A program made the translations under genes and the position numbers. A stretch of DNA of 64,000 nt, from positions 1-64,000 of the forward strand of contig JAMPIV010018788.1 in the NCBI GenBank assembly GCA_024509875.1. The letters run 5' to 3'. The notes under the pieces are model-generated. The model was not told the DNA's origin. It was given only the letters and a program-made list of their open reading frames with translations, and searched no databases. This document shows, in pieces, positions 32,613 to 46,345 of this stretch (positions within the stretch are counted from its first letter, which is position 1; each line of letters begins with the position of its first letter). Origin of the DNA: Oreohelix idahoensis. Lineage: Eukaryota > Mollusca > Gastropoda > Stylommatophora > Oreohelicidae.

Positions 32613-35600
32613 AAACACGCCCCTCGAGTCTTCAATGTACATGCCATTCCATGTACGGCCAACGCATATGTGAAAAAAACCTTTTTAACAATGTACTAAC
32701 CTTCCTATGTACTTTATTTTCAGTTTCCGACAGTTCAAATGACTTGCTTCCAGACTAAGATGTCAAAAGCCCCACTGAGAAACTTTTTTCCAGCCTTAGA
32801 ATACTGATGCATCAAGACCAGCCCACGGAGGATTTTCATTGGACATATTATAGTGTTTTGAAATAAAGATGACACAGATGACACAATGTTCCTTGTTTGC
32901 AGACACTTTACACCAGTACTTTTTCTTACCCCATACTAATATTTCTGTGATCTCATTTATGCTAAACTCCTTTATATCTATCACCTTGATCAATCATACT
33001 GTTCCCACTATGACATCTCTTAACAGCATATAATTCATACCCAAAACCAGTATTGTATGTTATGCTATTTTTTCTCCACAGGATTATTTATTTTCAAGTG
33101 TACATTATTATTTTAGACCCAGATGTATATTAGTACTGTCAAAAATTTTACTGCCTATCACAAATACCCCAATGACATTTGCGCATGCTGAATTTCTGCA
33201 AATGAAGAATCCCTTGAGAGCATTAGTATATGCTAACCCCAGATTGAACACATTACACCTATTTGTTGATGATGCCTTTGCCCATGTTAAAGAAATAGCA
33301 TTTGCACATGCTGACCTAGCAAATGAAATACCCCTCTACAGCATTTGTATATGCTGAACCCACATTGAATACCCCATTACCACATGATAACCACTAATGA
33401 CACATGAGATGAAGAAGCAACCCCTTATGTACGATGTACATGCAATTTGCTATTAAGGTGAAACTTTATGTTGTCACAGCTGAGATTTTGTTAAAATGTT
33501 TATGCACAAAATCCCCCACATTAACATTGGAGGAACAATAATCTTAGTCTTTCGTGGATACGAGCAAAGACAAGGAGATAATGGAATAGTTTATGAATAC
33601 CATGGACATGGAACAAATCAGAGCAGATGATTGTTGCACATATGAGGACCAAAATTGAAGTCATTATTGAAGGATTGTCAGTAGACAAGAGACACAAATG
33701 AATTATGATAATCCCATGGAATCACAGGTACTAAGGACACAAAATGGAGATTAAATAATGGAGAAAAAAAAAAATAATGACTGAATAATTGCTACGCCCA
33801 GAGGTAAAGGAAATAGAGATACATCCGCATTTTTGGAGAAGATATCTCTTTGATTTTTGCACATTGCCTTTGTAATATGAACATTGTTGTATGACAAATG
33901 ACTATTCCTTATCACGAATTACAGAATGTTGTAAGATAGTTGGAATAAATTGACAATTTAAAATACTCATAACATACCCAGAATTACAGGAGAGAAAATA
34001 AATACATGATTGATGAAAGTGGACACACTGAGATTTGCTCACCCCGAGGATATTGGATAAAAAAAATAATGTTATCCCAAGGACAAACATGTCACAGATA
34101 TATCATGGAGATATTATGACATAAGAAAAAAAATACCTAGATTAGAAATGCAGCAAACTTAGTCAAGGATACCAAGAAATAGACCCCCGCCCCACACTTA
34201 AGATAACTGACGGACGAGATTTTTGAATTATAAGTACCATAAGTCACCCATCTGGCTGTAGTCAGCGGATGTTACAGGCACCACATAACTCTGACTAACC
34301 CTCGACCAGCGAAGGCAGAGTTGGTGTCGAAATTTTGCACATATGTAAAAAGACATGTTTTTGTTCATGTTTTGGTAAAGTCTAGACATTTATGTTAATG
34401 GTTCTATAAATGATTAGTTGATATATTGATGATAAATATTCGCAGATATAGTACATGGACAATTAATAAGGATATATTTCCAGTACAGAATAAGAGGAAT
34501 AGGAAGGAACCACATTTTAAATATTGGAGCACCATAAGCGATGAATTGGACTTATAAAGAAAATGGAAATGGTACACTGTATGCAAGGATAACCAGAAAT
34601 AATATGGATAAATAGTAGTCAGAGTGCCAGGAACTTTGTCTTATAAGAATATTGTAGATTCCTCACGATCAATTGATTATTTTCTTCCTTTCTATGTCAC
34701 ATTTTTTGAGTGATGACCCCAAAATTTTTTTTCATCTCATATTGTCAAACAGTTCTTACATCTCAGTTGATAGTTCCATAAATAATTGTTTGATGTGTTT
34801 TGCATAAAGGTATTGCTAGATAAGGTACATAGGGAGTTACTAAGGATGAATTCTCAAGATAACAGGAGGACTAGAATGGATACAATGATATTGGAACACC
34901 ATAAATGATACATTGGTGTTAAACAAAACAAAAAAAAAGGAGACAAATATAAACTGTAGACAAGGATGCCTTGAGAGTGACAACATGGATACGTATTGTC
35001 AAGAGTATAAGCAGTTGTCTTAACAGAGAAAATAAAGTAATACGGAACCCAATGTAGAAAATTCATGATGATTTGAAACTATATTTTCCTTTTCCCTTAT
35101 ATTTCATAATATGATAGTAACACATTCGTCTGTTGGTTGCTGAATAATTAGATGTTTGAAAATTGATGTATGGCAAGTGAAAGAAGACCTTTAAAAAAAA
35201 AAATATATATATATATATAATATATAAAATAATATTTCTAGGGAAGGGTTCACAAAAAAATACTGTATTGACAGAAAAGAAGGAATGATTAGAAATAACT
35301 GACTAATGGACAGGATCACCACCAGACGCACGGATATTAGAGACAAACATCACATATTTTGAAGAAAAAAAAAGGGAATATAATATAGAACATTTTTTGC
35401 TACAGTGACGGACTTAGAATGAATTTATACACTTACCATTTGGAAAATGTCAATAACAAGGAAACATACAAATAAATAAATAAGGATAAGCCATGAGGTT
35501 TTAATGCTTTTATTGTGAAAAATGATGCTAGTTATATTATCGTCTGATAAATATGCAGATTATGTCTAGAGATGTTTTCTACATGTAATAATGAGCAAGT

Positions 35601-36294
35601 GGCTCATTCAAATGATGAGTACCCATGAAAACATTGGCTATTTTATGAAAGTGGATTGCCATTACCATAGGAATTGGAGATCCTGGACATTACTAAGGAT
35701 ATTGCAGAGTACTTGGAAAATAAAATAAATAAGTACGCCAGAAAAAAAAAAAGATTTTTTTAAGTCTTGCAGACTTATATATGGAACAAATAACAGGAAC
35801 AGAAAAGAGATAACACCCCCCACCATATCCAAGAGAATGTAATCAACTATATTGTGAATGAAATGTAATAGATTATGATAATGCAGCCAAGTTCTGCAAA
35901 TAAGATATTTTATTGTTCATTTCCCAGTGTTGCCACTCGTCACATTTTTTGGTGATGACCTTATGATTGTTTTTAAGATTTTGTTGGGCAGTGTTGCCAA
36001 TTGGTAAATTTGGTTCAAATATGTATTGATGTGAAAGATAGTTTGCAAATTTTTGGAGATGATGTCCATCTATAAGGCCCCTTCATAGACGACAGTCCCA
36101 TATAGACATAGGAGCCCAGATGTAGGAATTTCGTTAAATTTTCTGAAATATTTTTGGACTTAGAAAAATTTTTGAACTTTGAATTTTTTCAGAATTTTTT
36201 TTTGAACTTAGAAATTTTTGGGGATGAATTTTTGTTATTGATAGTACTCAAATGTCTCCCTACGGGATACATTTGCGGAGCCCCGGGATCTATA
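32613..36294 (+). other. T1 noncoding interior with diverged internal repeats
   Basis: 3.7 kb with no credible coding frame, purine-rich on the plus strand. A unit of about 75-130 bp is duplicated at 33175-33370 (TTTGCGCATGCTGA.. and TTTGCACATGCTGA..). A unit of about 370 bp recurs at 34380-34640 and 34745-35000 (ATTGGAGCACCATAAGCGATG against ATTGGAACACCATAAATGATA). TGTCACATTTTTTGAGTGATGACC near 34695 recurs near 35935. Short AAGGATA-type steps recur throughout. It ends with a G/C-rich stretch (GCGGAGCCCCGGGA) before the 3' LTR. Confidence 0.6.
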
Positions 36295-37316
36295 TGTAGC
36301 CGTGTACATAGTTGTTCCTTTGGAAACAGGCTATAAAAAAACCAGATTAGCATATAAATTTCTACTTTCCGAGAAACAGATCAAATGTTAATTGGGATAG
36401 AGTCGCGTTACATGTCAAAATTAGTCACGTGATTTTTATCCAATCGTGAGCTCAGAAAAATTTAGAAGGGACACGAATTTCCCCAACAACCTAGTTAGTG
36501 AAAAAGGACGCGTCTAGCTAAGGAGACAAGCAAATTTGTGCTTATAACGCAGTGGTTTTACTGCATGAAAGTTATTCAAGTGAAGAATTAGAAATTCCAG
36601 GAATGATGGCATGTTCTCTTCAACGTGCATTTTTTGTGTATTTAACTTCTATATTCGAAGTCTGTAAGTAGGAGCTAATTACTAATCAATTACTGACCCA
36701 TTGTTGCAGATTTAGAAAAAGGATTCATGCCCGCAAGTTGCGCCTATGAGTTGAATGCAGAGATGATGGAATTTGCTCTGTACAAGCATAAATTGATCAA
36801 ATTGCAAAATATGAGCATATAACGAAACCCCTTGAGAATAATGAATTAATCTGTCTGAAGTGGAACAGCCTATAGGAAATTGGATCAACGCAAACTGGTA
36901 TTTAAACAGAAAAAGTAGACAGGAGTTGGATAGGCCTGATTCATACAAGTGTCAATTCCCCATGCTAGATCATTGAGAGCGACTCGCATTTTTTATTATG
37001 AATGAAAAATGCATGTTTGTAACTTCACGCTATCATGTATATATTATGATTATTAAATAAAACGTTGACATCAAAAAGAGGTCGTATATTTGATTGCTAA
37101 GCCTTAACCATGAATGGAAGGAGGTAATGTCTGTTGAGAAACCTATAAATTCTTACTAACTGCTCACAAACTACAACACCTTAGAGGATAGTCCCCGAAC
37201 CTGGTAAAATCCTGTAAGTCTGTAGAGAGCAATCATCACCTCTAGCAGGCTAGCTAGTCATCAAAATCTGATACTCTCGATTTAAACAGCAACCCCCACT
37301 ACTCTACCCGGCCACA
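36295..37316 (+). repeat. T1 3' LTR (1022 bp)
   Basis: TGTAGCCGTGTACATAG to CCCGGCCACA, followed by TGAT. Its last third (37110-37316) is related to 47225-47425, the end of the T2 LTR, including the ACCTTAGAGGAT and GAACCTGGTAAA blocks. Confidence 0.88.
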
Positions 37317-37320
37317 TGAT

Positions 37321-38513
37321 GTCTAACAATAATACTAATTACTTGAAACAATAATAATACTATATATATTTCAAAGTAATATAACTTGATTAACCAGCAC
37401 ACTATTCCAACCTCTGTGGGTCACAAGCCTTAATAAGGTATTGTATAGTTCCTTATATAACAGCAATAATAATCAAGTACTGGTTTATACCATAATCCAA
37501 GTGCAGTGCACAAGCAATAGTGTCTTATCAAATATACCTATATAAAACATATGTCAACCAACAGCATACATAAAGCACAAATAAGACTGACAATATGAAA
37601 ACATTTGCAGAAATCAAATAAATCAAATAGGGAAATCAATGAAAATAATCACTGAATCTGCAATGAATAACAACACAAATGACGTCACAGTGTATATAAA
37701 TATAAATTGTGTATACAACTAAATAACAGGAAAGGGGAGACCTACAAATACAAACAAATCGAACAAAACTAAAGAACATTAAAATATTACAAAAATAATG
37801 ATGGGTACAGGTCGTCACAGCTAACACAAATAGCAACTAGTTGTTGCTAGCAAATTTCAAATTAAGGAAATTGCACCTAAAGAAAACGCCCACAACCCAC
37901 CGTCTATGACGTGGGATATTCTGTTGTGAGGACACCGCCCAACCTAAACACAACCCGCTGACATATAAACTAATATACTATACAAATAAATAACATATAA
38001 CATATAATCATAAATGCATATATCATGTGTGTAATATATAAAGCACTGTGTTGCAGATAGGATGCTCAGTTATACATTAAATAATGAAATGTGTTGGAAA
38101 GAGTTTCAGTTCATAAATATAGTGGCCCAGTTTCTGAATAAACAAAGTAAACTGCCACTTTAATCAATACTAGATTTTTGATTTAATCTATTACAATGTT
38201 CAACAATATTAGTATCAGAAGGTCCAACGATGAAATTTACGCACTTATGTTCAACAATACTGCAACAATAGAACAGTTTATGGCCTTCAAAGTATCATCT
38301 CTGTACTGTGAAACTCTGTAATGTCTAAGCGTAAAAATGTCAACAACGCTGACCTAGATACTGCATTCACTAATAGGTCACGTGACAAAGTGTTGACAAA
38401 GAGCAAACTAATACTGCAAGTGTGTCGTATCAGCCACAGGAAACGGTCTGGTATCCGTAGTCTGTTGACTTCTCAACTTCTGCGAGGTCAAACCCAGAAA
38501 GCTGGTCCACTAG
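37321..38513 (-). other. G3 leader with primer binding site
   Basis: On the minus strand it begins CTAGTGGACCAGCTTTCTGG (primer site TGGACCAGC at about 38509) and aligns with the G2 leader in the GATTAAAGTGGCA block, the ATATATG/TTATATGT stretch and AAGGCTTGTGACCCACAG near 37430. Its last bases, ending in AGAC, fit directly to ATC-ATG of gag at 29856 once T1 is removed. The plus-strand frame beginning at 38321 runs across leader and LTR and is not taken as a gene. Confidence 0.8.
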
Positions 38514-39971
38514 TGTTAAGAGGTATGGTGGTCGGTGGAAGCTCCAATGTTAAAGACTTGTTGTTGGCCCCAGCGTTGCTCGTCAGAGTGGTTGTTAGGA
38601 ATAGGAATATCAACTCGACCTACGCAGTGGTGTGTAGACATAGAGTGAGAGTATAATACGCGAATGATGAAAGAGTTCGAAGAGTTGATAAATGTTCTTT
38701 TTCTCACTCATGTATGGCTGGAAGTCATCGACGCCAACTGCTGTGTACTTTTTGTTACAGTTTAATTGGACGTACACATTCGACAGCACGGATACAGTGA
38801 CAAATCACAGGCTGGCATAATACATCATGGTACAATTGATAAATGGTCTTGCAATGATACATGGGCACTCGTTGCATAATAGCACAATGGAATGTCAGTA
38901 GACAAGCACTCAGTATTGCCCATATATATATCATCTGAGTTTACTGACAAAGCACGTCAGTTTATAAACAATATTCAAGATGGCTTCTAGACCTAACCTC
39001 GTCTAGCGAAGATTCCTTTAAATAATGTTCAGCACATATTTTTTCATGTAATCATATTGAACCGCTAGTAATGGGTTCTCATCTGTAGCAGTGATCTCTG
39101 GACTCATCAAGCGATAATACGGGGCATCCCTTTCTCTTCCTGATAGTCCTTAAATATGTGTATACAAGATGGCTTCTGGTGAGCTGTCACTCACGTTTGG
39201 ATACAGACAATGAATCTGTATTAAAGTTAGTCATTCATTAAATGTTCTCATTGCTCTGTAGATTCTATCATGATACAATTGACTTCATCATACAAAATAT
39301 AGTGCTGCTAGAAATGAATGTCATCTTCATCTGGTTAAATATTCCCTCAGACGTACAAATCGTGCGTCTGCCTATCGAAAAACGATGGCTTCGTAAGAGA
39401 GTTCATAAGAAGTGCTTTTGTTACCTTGGTATCAGAAATATGATTCTGCCATTCCTTGGCAATAAGAATAAACACTGGGGTAAAGCATACACGATAGGTC
39501 TAAACGACTATCACTTTCCCCATAAATATTGAGATCACTTTTCCCGGCGACAAGCCGATACAGAAACACAACAGCGCCCATCAAGGCGAAGCCAAATCAC
39601 AACTCTCTAGCGACACATCCGCCGAACAGCCCTTTGACCTTTCTAGCGACAAAGAACATATAGTTCGACTTAGATATGTAAAGATATACAGACATAAGAC
39701 AGACTCGTCCTACCTAGACAAACAATACACATAAATTCAGGCCATAGATATTCTGAAGCAAGAACAATCTATTTCTACCCAAACAAAGAATAAATCGCAG
39801 TAAAGCTGGATTCATCCGCGGAGTTCGATCTGAGACTCCTTTCAAGGGGAAGTAACTCAATATTGACTTTTCCTTAAGCAAAAAAGTTTCTATTTTGTTT
39901 ACAAAATATTTGCGAACATAACAAGCATACAAATGTATAATATTGCAAAATATCAAAGACTGCACGTAACA
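38514..39971 (-). repeat. G3 5' LTR (143 bp shorter than its partner)
   Basis: Minus strand TGTTACGTGC (39971) to CCTCTTAACA (38514), followed by the primer site. It matches 23046-24502. The missing 143 bases lie between two TTAACA copies in the intact LTR, as expected for a short-repeat deletion. Confidence 0.87.
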
Positions 39972-41085
39972 CCCGCCTCATTTGAACTGTACAAATTGTG
40001 CTTTTCTAAGTGAAATTTTAATTGGTTGTTAACTATTGTCTGGAAAATTGTTTCTGGGTGCGATGTTAACGATATTGGCCTGCATGAGATGGCCTTATGT
40101 GTTTCGTGATCTGGCTTTAGTATGGGGATGACTACTGCTGGCTTCCATGAACATGGGATTTTCAACGTGTGCCAGAATTTGTTGTAATGGGATGCAATCA
40201 CTATTAGAGTGGTGTTTGGTACCTTTTTGAGGATTTCATATCTAATAATTTCTTGTCGGGATGTGGTATTGGTTTTTCCTGTTAAAACTGTTTCTATTTC
40301 ATCAACTGTAATGTCTGCATTTAAATAATTAGCGTATTGTGTGCTTTCCGTATTTTCGTCTTTTAATTTCGCCAATTTATCTCTGCTGTATCTAGACTGT
40401 CTATTGAACTAACTTGATAGAATTGTTATGCTAGTATGTTAGCTTTTTCTCTATCTATGTCAGCTCTCAGTGTGATTTTAATTGTTGGGATTTTAAATTG
40501 CTTATTGTTTCCTCCTTTAATTGCTTTTAGTTTTCTCCAAACTGAAGTTATTTGTGTCCTATGATTTAATGTTTGACAAAATATTCTCCCTCAATTTTAG
40601 TTGTTCTGAGCCTCTTTCTGTCCACCATGGTACTGGATTTTTATCCTTGATTCTTTTCCTATCTTGACCTTTTTATGTTGGTATTAAGTGACGACGCATA
40701 TTCCTGTGTGGTAAATATTTTATTGCTATTTTAAAAATCTCATTTGTTAATCTTTCTGCAAATAGATCTACACTTTTAGACTCAATTTGTTGTGTGCTTA
40801 GTTTACTTAGTTCTAATTGGAAGGACTTCCAGTATGCTTTTTTGAAGTTGAATGTAGGTTTGGAGATTTTAGGACTAGGTCTGTATTTGTCGTTTAGGTT
40901 TATTTCTATGGGCAAGTGATCTGAGCTAGAGTCATTATGTACTTCCCAATTAGCAGAGGCTAGGTTTGGAGTAAAAATACTTATATCTACCGCTGTATGA
41001 GAATGAGAGACAATTAAGACGCAGATAAAGATGTACTTTTTAACAATAACATAGCTTGGAAGAATCAAAGCCGACTAGGCGTGGC
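39972..41085 (-). pseudogene. LINE ORF2 endonuclease end and RT N-terminal part (left part of the split LINE)
   Basis: Minus strand. The frame 41068-40673 holds the end of an APE-type endonuclease (TAVDISIFTPNL, then SSSDHLPIEINL, where SDH is the conserved catalytic end) and the linker to RT. A gap with broken frame follows. Then 40375-39977 holds RT fingers (DEIETVLTGKTNTTS, WKPAVVIPILKPDHE, CRPISLTSHPE) and ends NLYSSNEAG at the G3 border. The endonuclease N-terminus was not found. Continues at 22902. Confidence 0.85.
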
Positions 41086-41906
41086 GAGTGATGGTGAGAG
41101 ACGGTGTGTTTCAAGGTTTTATTGATGGTGCATTTGCCGGATGTAAAACGCATGTTCAAGTTCAACAAGGTAGGTGCCAAACCGTGATGGACCACTATTA
41201 CACTCAGATTTATGTTAATATATAAAAGTATGTGCTAAAGCCTACGTTTGTTTTAGAAATTATATTTGTTTAAGATAAGAGCCAGATAACAATTTAAAAT
41301 TTTTAAAATATAAACAGTTTAAGTAAATACTAAAAACAATGACAACGGTAAATGATAAATTTATAATAATTACTAAAAAATAAAGGTTTTCAATAAATAC
41401 TTGCCCTAAATATACATTACTTTTTTGTGAAAAGGTTATCTCCCGTTACCACATAAATACCGCAATAAATTCCCCTGCAAATAGAAACGGTCTCACACAT
41501 TCAGTACATAAACACCACTTAAAGTTATTTCCATTCCAGATACGGTAGCAGCTGTGCGAGGTGTTAGAGACTTCATTATACTTCGTCCAGCTTATGACTG
41601 GGTGACCAGGTCTATTCATTCCTCTGTACCTTTGCCTTCGTAAATTTGCGTTGCAATCATTTCCGACAAACCAGGTAGATTAACAAACACATACAACGTG
41701 TTTGAATAATATATCCCCCTAATTCCCCCCCCCCCCCCACCCCAAAAAAAAAATTTTTTTTTTTTTTCCTCTAGAATAAAAGATGCGTAGGACTGAGACA
41801 TAACTATAGTGGTAATTGGTATAGTAGATAAACTAACTCCGAAAATAAACTTTGCGTACCCAAAACTTTCAAATATAAGACTGGCGTGTTAAAGACAATA
41901 TATATA
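41086..41906. other. Noncoding, includes a homopolymer patch
   Basis: AT-rich with no gene seen. At about 41725-41770 there are successive runs of C, A and T. Such runs are unstable and prone to assembly error. Confidence 0.4.
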
Positions 41907-43838
<1,932 letters not shown>

Positions 43839-43916
<78 letters not shown>

Positions 43917-43927
43917 ATATATATATA
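43839..43927. repeat. (TA)n microsatellite
   Basis: About 90 bases of TA with one T-rich interruption at about 43901, between the SINE tail and a LINE 3' fragment. Confidence 0.95.
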
Positions 43928-44344
43928 ATGTCAAAATTGTCCTCTTTTCACACAACATGCCAAAGAAAAATTCACCGAATCTTTTGGCCAAATACCATCA
44001 CCAACCAAGATCTGCTTACTCGTAGCAAGCAAGAGGACATGCATACCATCATAGCTGGCAGACGCTGGAGCTGGGTTGGTCATGTCCTCAGAAGAGACCC
44101 CGATGCCATCACAAGAACAGCTATGCTTTGGACCCCTGAAGGAAAGCGAAAGAGAAGCCGACCAAAAACAACCTGGCGGAGGACTGTGGAGGCTGAGATG
44201 CAAAGAATGAACCAGAGTTGGGGCACTGTACGAAGAATGGCCACCGACCGTGCAAAGTGAAATCAATTTGTTGTTGCCCTACAAGACGCCACTAGGCGTG
44301 ATGGCCACTGACTGCTTTGACGATCGGTGGTTAAGGATCGAGAA

Positions 44345-44346
<2 letters not shown>
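43928..44346 (+). pseudogene. LINE ORF2 C-terminus and 3' tail
   Basis: The frame to TGA near 44260 encodes QRKIHRIFWPNTITNQDLL, GRRWSWVGHVLRRDPDAITR, TPEGKRKRSRPKTTWRRTVE and WGTVRRMATDRAK. This is the typical end of an animal LINE polymerase. It is followed by a 3' UTR with the hairpin GACGCCACTAGGCGTG and GACTGC..GATCGGTGGTTAAGGA, then AGAAGAA leading into TA repeats. The same 3' tail occurs at 58745-58909 and in reverse at 45865-45917. Confidence 0.85.

Positions 44347-44428
<82 letters not shown>
44347..44428. repeat. (TA)n microsatellite
   Basis: About 80 bases of pure TA directly after the LINE 3' end. Confidence 0.95.
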
Positions 44429-44431
<3 letters not shown>

Positions 44432-45402
44432 GTGGAGCTATTATAGCGAGTAGAAATATCTTTATTTGATTCGCTCACGATTTGTGATGAAGGAAAGGTA
44501 GATAATTGATAGTCTCCTAGAGAATGTAGATAATATATGGTAACAGTAAAAAGATTAATAACTCTCCAAGAAATTTCTCTTGATAAAAGTTTATGCTGGT
44601 GACGTGAATACGAAATCCATCACAGAAACTGTGGAACAACACTTGGAGAAAGCGATGGTCAAAGAGAACGAAGAATAGACGACCTGTTCCATGTCTGTAT
44701 CTCTATCACGGCTATTCCTGAATTATCTGTGACCACTGAATGTGTATCAGGTAGGAAAATTAGTTCTGATAGACTGTGACTCTACCATTCCCTCTCCTAA
44801 TCCTGTTGTGAAGGATTAGTGTTATGAGTAAATTCCATAACATTGGTTGTCGATGGTCACTTCCTAGTTGATTTGTTTATGGACGGTTGTCCTGGTTTCA
44901 GGAAGTGACGTCAGTACTTTTGCTGACTATGTATGCAGTCGATAAGGTGTGAAAGTCGGCCAAGGTAGCGTGCCCTGCAGGCTTTCGATATGTGGAGTTT
45001 CACTGTTTAAGCCACTTGTGTATTTCTGCTCCAAAGAGTTGTTGATATTCCCTCTTCATGCATGAAGTTTTATCATCACTAGGTTACGCAAGTAGAATAG
45101 TAGGCGCAAAACGGTTAGCATTCAGGCTGCGGGGCGTGACTTTTATATAAGGAAATACTCCGATCGATTTCAGGCGGCGGAGCGTCAGGCGGCGGAGCAT
45201 GACTGTTTATATAGCGATATATTTTAGCCGGGGTGACTTCCTCTGACGATCATCTTGCGTCCTGTAGTCCTGGTAGTGTATTGTTGTATGTTTACAATAT
45301 GTAGACGATATGTATATTACAACATTTAGACATATATTTATTTATATATTTACATATATTACAACAGTTATACATATATTTAGACATATACTACAACAAT
45401 AT
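44429..45402. other. Noncoding with duplicated GC box and TATA motif
   Basis: No gene seen. At 45128-45225 the motif CAGGCTGCGGGGCGTGAC..TATATAAGG is followed by two further CAGGCGGCGGAGC copies and ATGACTGTTTATATAG. This could be promoter DNA of an unrecognised LTR or host promoter; no transcript or gene can be tied to it. Confidence 0.35.
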
Positions 45403-45403
45403 A

Positions 45404-45808
45404 TTAGTTAAAGTATGGCGGGTGTGTTGTTGTTTGCTGGTAGTGTGTTGGTGTGTTTGGTTGTAGGTATCTTAATTGTGTGTTGTAGTTGGCGGGGCTG
45501 CCGACTCGTGGGGTGTGGGTTTTTGTGTGCTTGTATTTTAATTGTTGTGTGGTGTGGTATAGGTGGTCTTGTGTGCCGGTCTGGAGTGGAATATTTTTTG
45601 TGCTGGTGGGGGTGACGATGCATGGGTGTAGCTGGCGGATGTGCGTTTTTGTGTAGGTATTGTGTTTTTGTATTATGTCGGTAGTGTGTTGGTGTGTTTG
45701 TTTATACATAAATATACATACAATATATATCTATATATCTATATATCTATATATCTATATATCTATATACTTACTTAGTCGTTCCCCTTCTACCGTGAGG
45801 TGTAGAGG

Positions 45809-45866
<58 letters not shown>

Positions 45867-45914
45867 TCTTCTCTTCTTCCGTCCTTAGCCAAAGACCGAC
45901 CAAGCAGTCAGAGG

Positions 45915-45992
<78 letters not shown>

Positions 45993-46345
45993 ATTATTGA
46001 ATGTATATATGTATATTTATGCATAAACAAACACACCAACACACTACCGGCACAATACAAAAACAATTACATTACCTACACAAAAACGCACATTCGCCAG
46101 CTACACCCATGCATCGCCACCCCCACCAGCATAAAAAGGACTCCACTCCAGTAAAGTCAAGTCTCTAACACTTCACTCCCGCCTCTCAATGCTGGCCCTA
46201 GTATAGGCAAATCTCTAACACGTCACTCCCACCTCACGGTGCTGGTCCGAGTTAAGTCAGGTCTCTAACACTTCACTCCCATATATAAATATTGTATAAA
46301 CAACAATTAAAATACCGGCACACAAGACCACCTACACCACACCAC
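45404..46345. repeat. Imperfect inverted repeat around TA microsatellites
   Basis: The left arm (about 45410-45710, G/T-rich) is the reverse complement of the right arm (46020-46140 and 46300-46345, C/A-rich): ATGCATGGGTGTAGCTGGCG against CGCCAGCTACACCCATGCAT. The right arm is interrupted by three copies of a block of about 50-60 bp (AGGTCTCTAACACTTCACTCCC type, 46150-46290). The centre holds (ATATCT)n at 45722-45770, the LINE tail at 45773, TA runs at 45811-45863 and 45919-45987, and a reversed LINE 3' tail at 45865-45917. Confidence 0.8.

Larger units (their letters stand above)
29860..37316 (+). mobile_element. T1: LTR element without gag-pol, nested in G3
   Basis: 7457 bp with TGAT at 29856-29859 and 37317-37320. 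The 3' LTR (36295-37316) runs TGTAGCCG..CGGCCACA. The 5' LTR keeps its first 677 bp (29860-30536), about 98.5% identical, and has lost the rest. Inside are a duplicated primer-site region, a broken basic frame, an intact frame of about 394 codons and 3.7 kb of noncoding repeats. No protease, integrase or RT was seen, so movement would depend on enzymes from another element. Confidence 0.87.
22903..39971 (-). mobile_element. G3: complete Gmr1-like element split by T1
   Basis: It spans 17,069 bp including the 7.46-kb T1 insert. CCCGC flanks it at 22898-22902 and 39972-39976, and the interrupted LINE codons rejoin perfectly. Order on the minus strand: 5' LTR 39971-38514, primer site about 38507, leader to 37321, T1, gag 29856-28316, protease-integrase-RT-RNase H to 24982, 3' UTR, 3' LTR 24502-22903. 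The LTRs differ at about 2% of positions, so G3 is older than G2. Confidence 0.92.

Noticed and set aside
38321..38656. 111-codon plus-strand frame
   Set aside because: It crosses the border of the G3 leader and LTR, antisense to G3. The LTR half is also open at 22991-23188.
45404..45709. 101-codon minus-strand Thr/His-rich frame with a partial match on the plus strand at 46010-46154
   Set aside because: The match is due to the inverted repeat. Composition is simple-sequence and no domain is seen.
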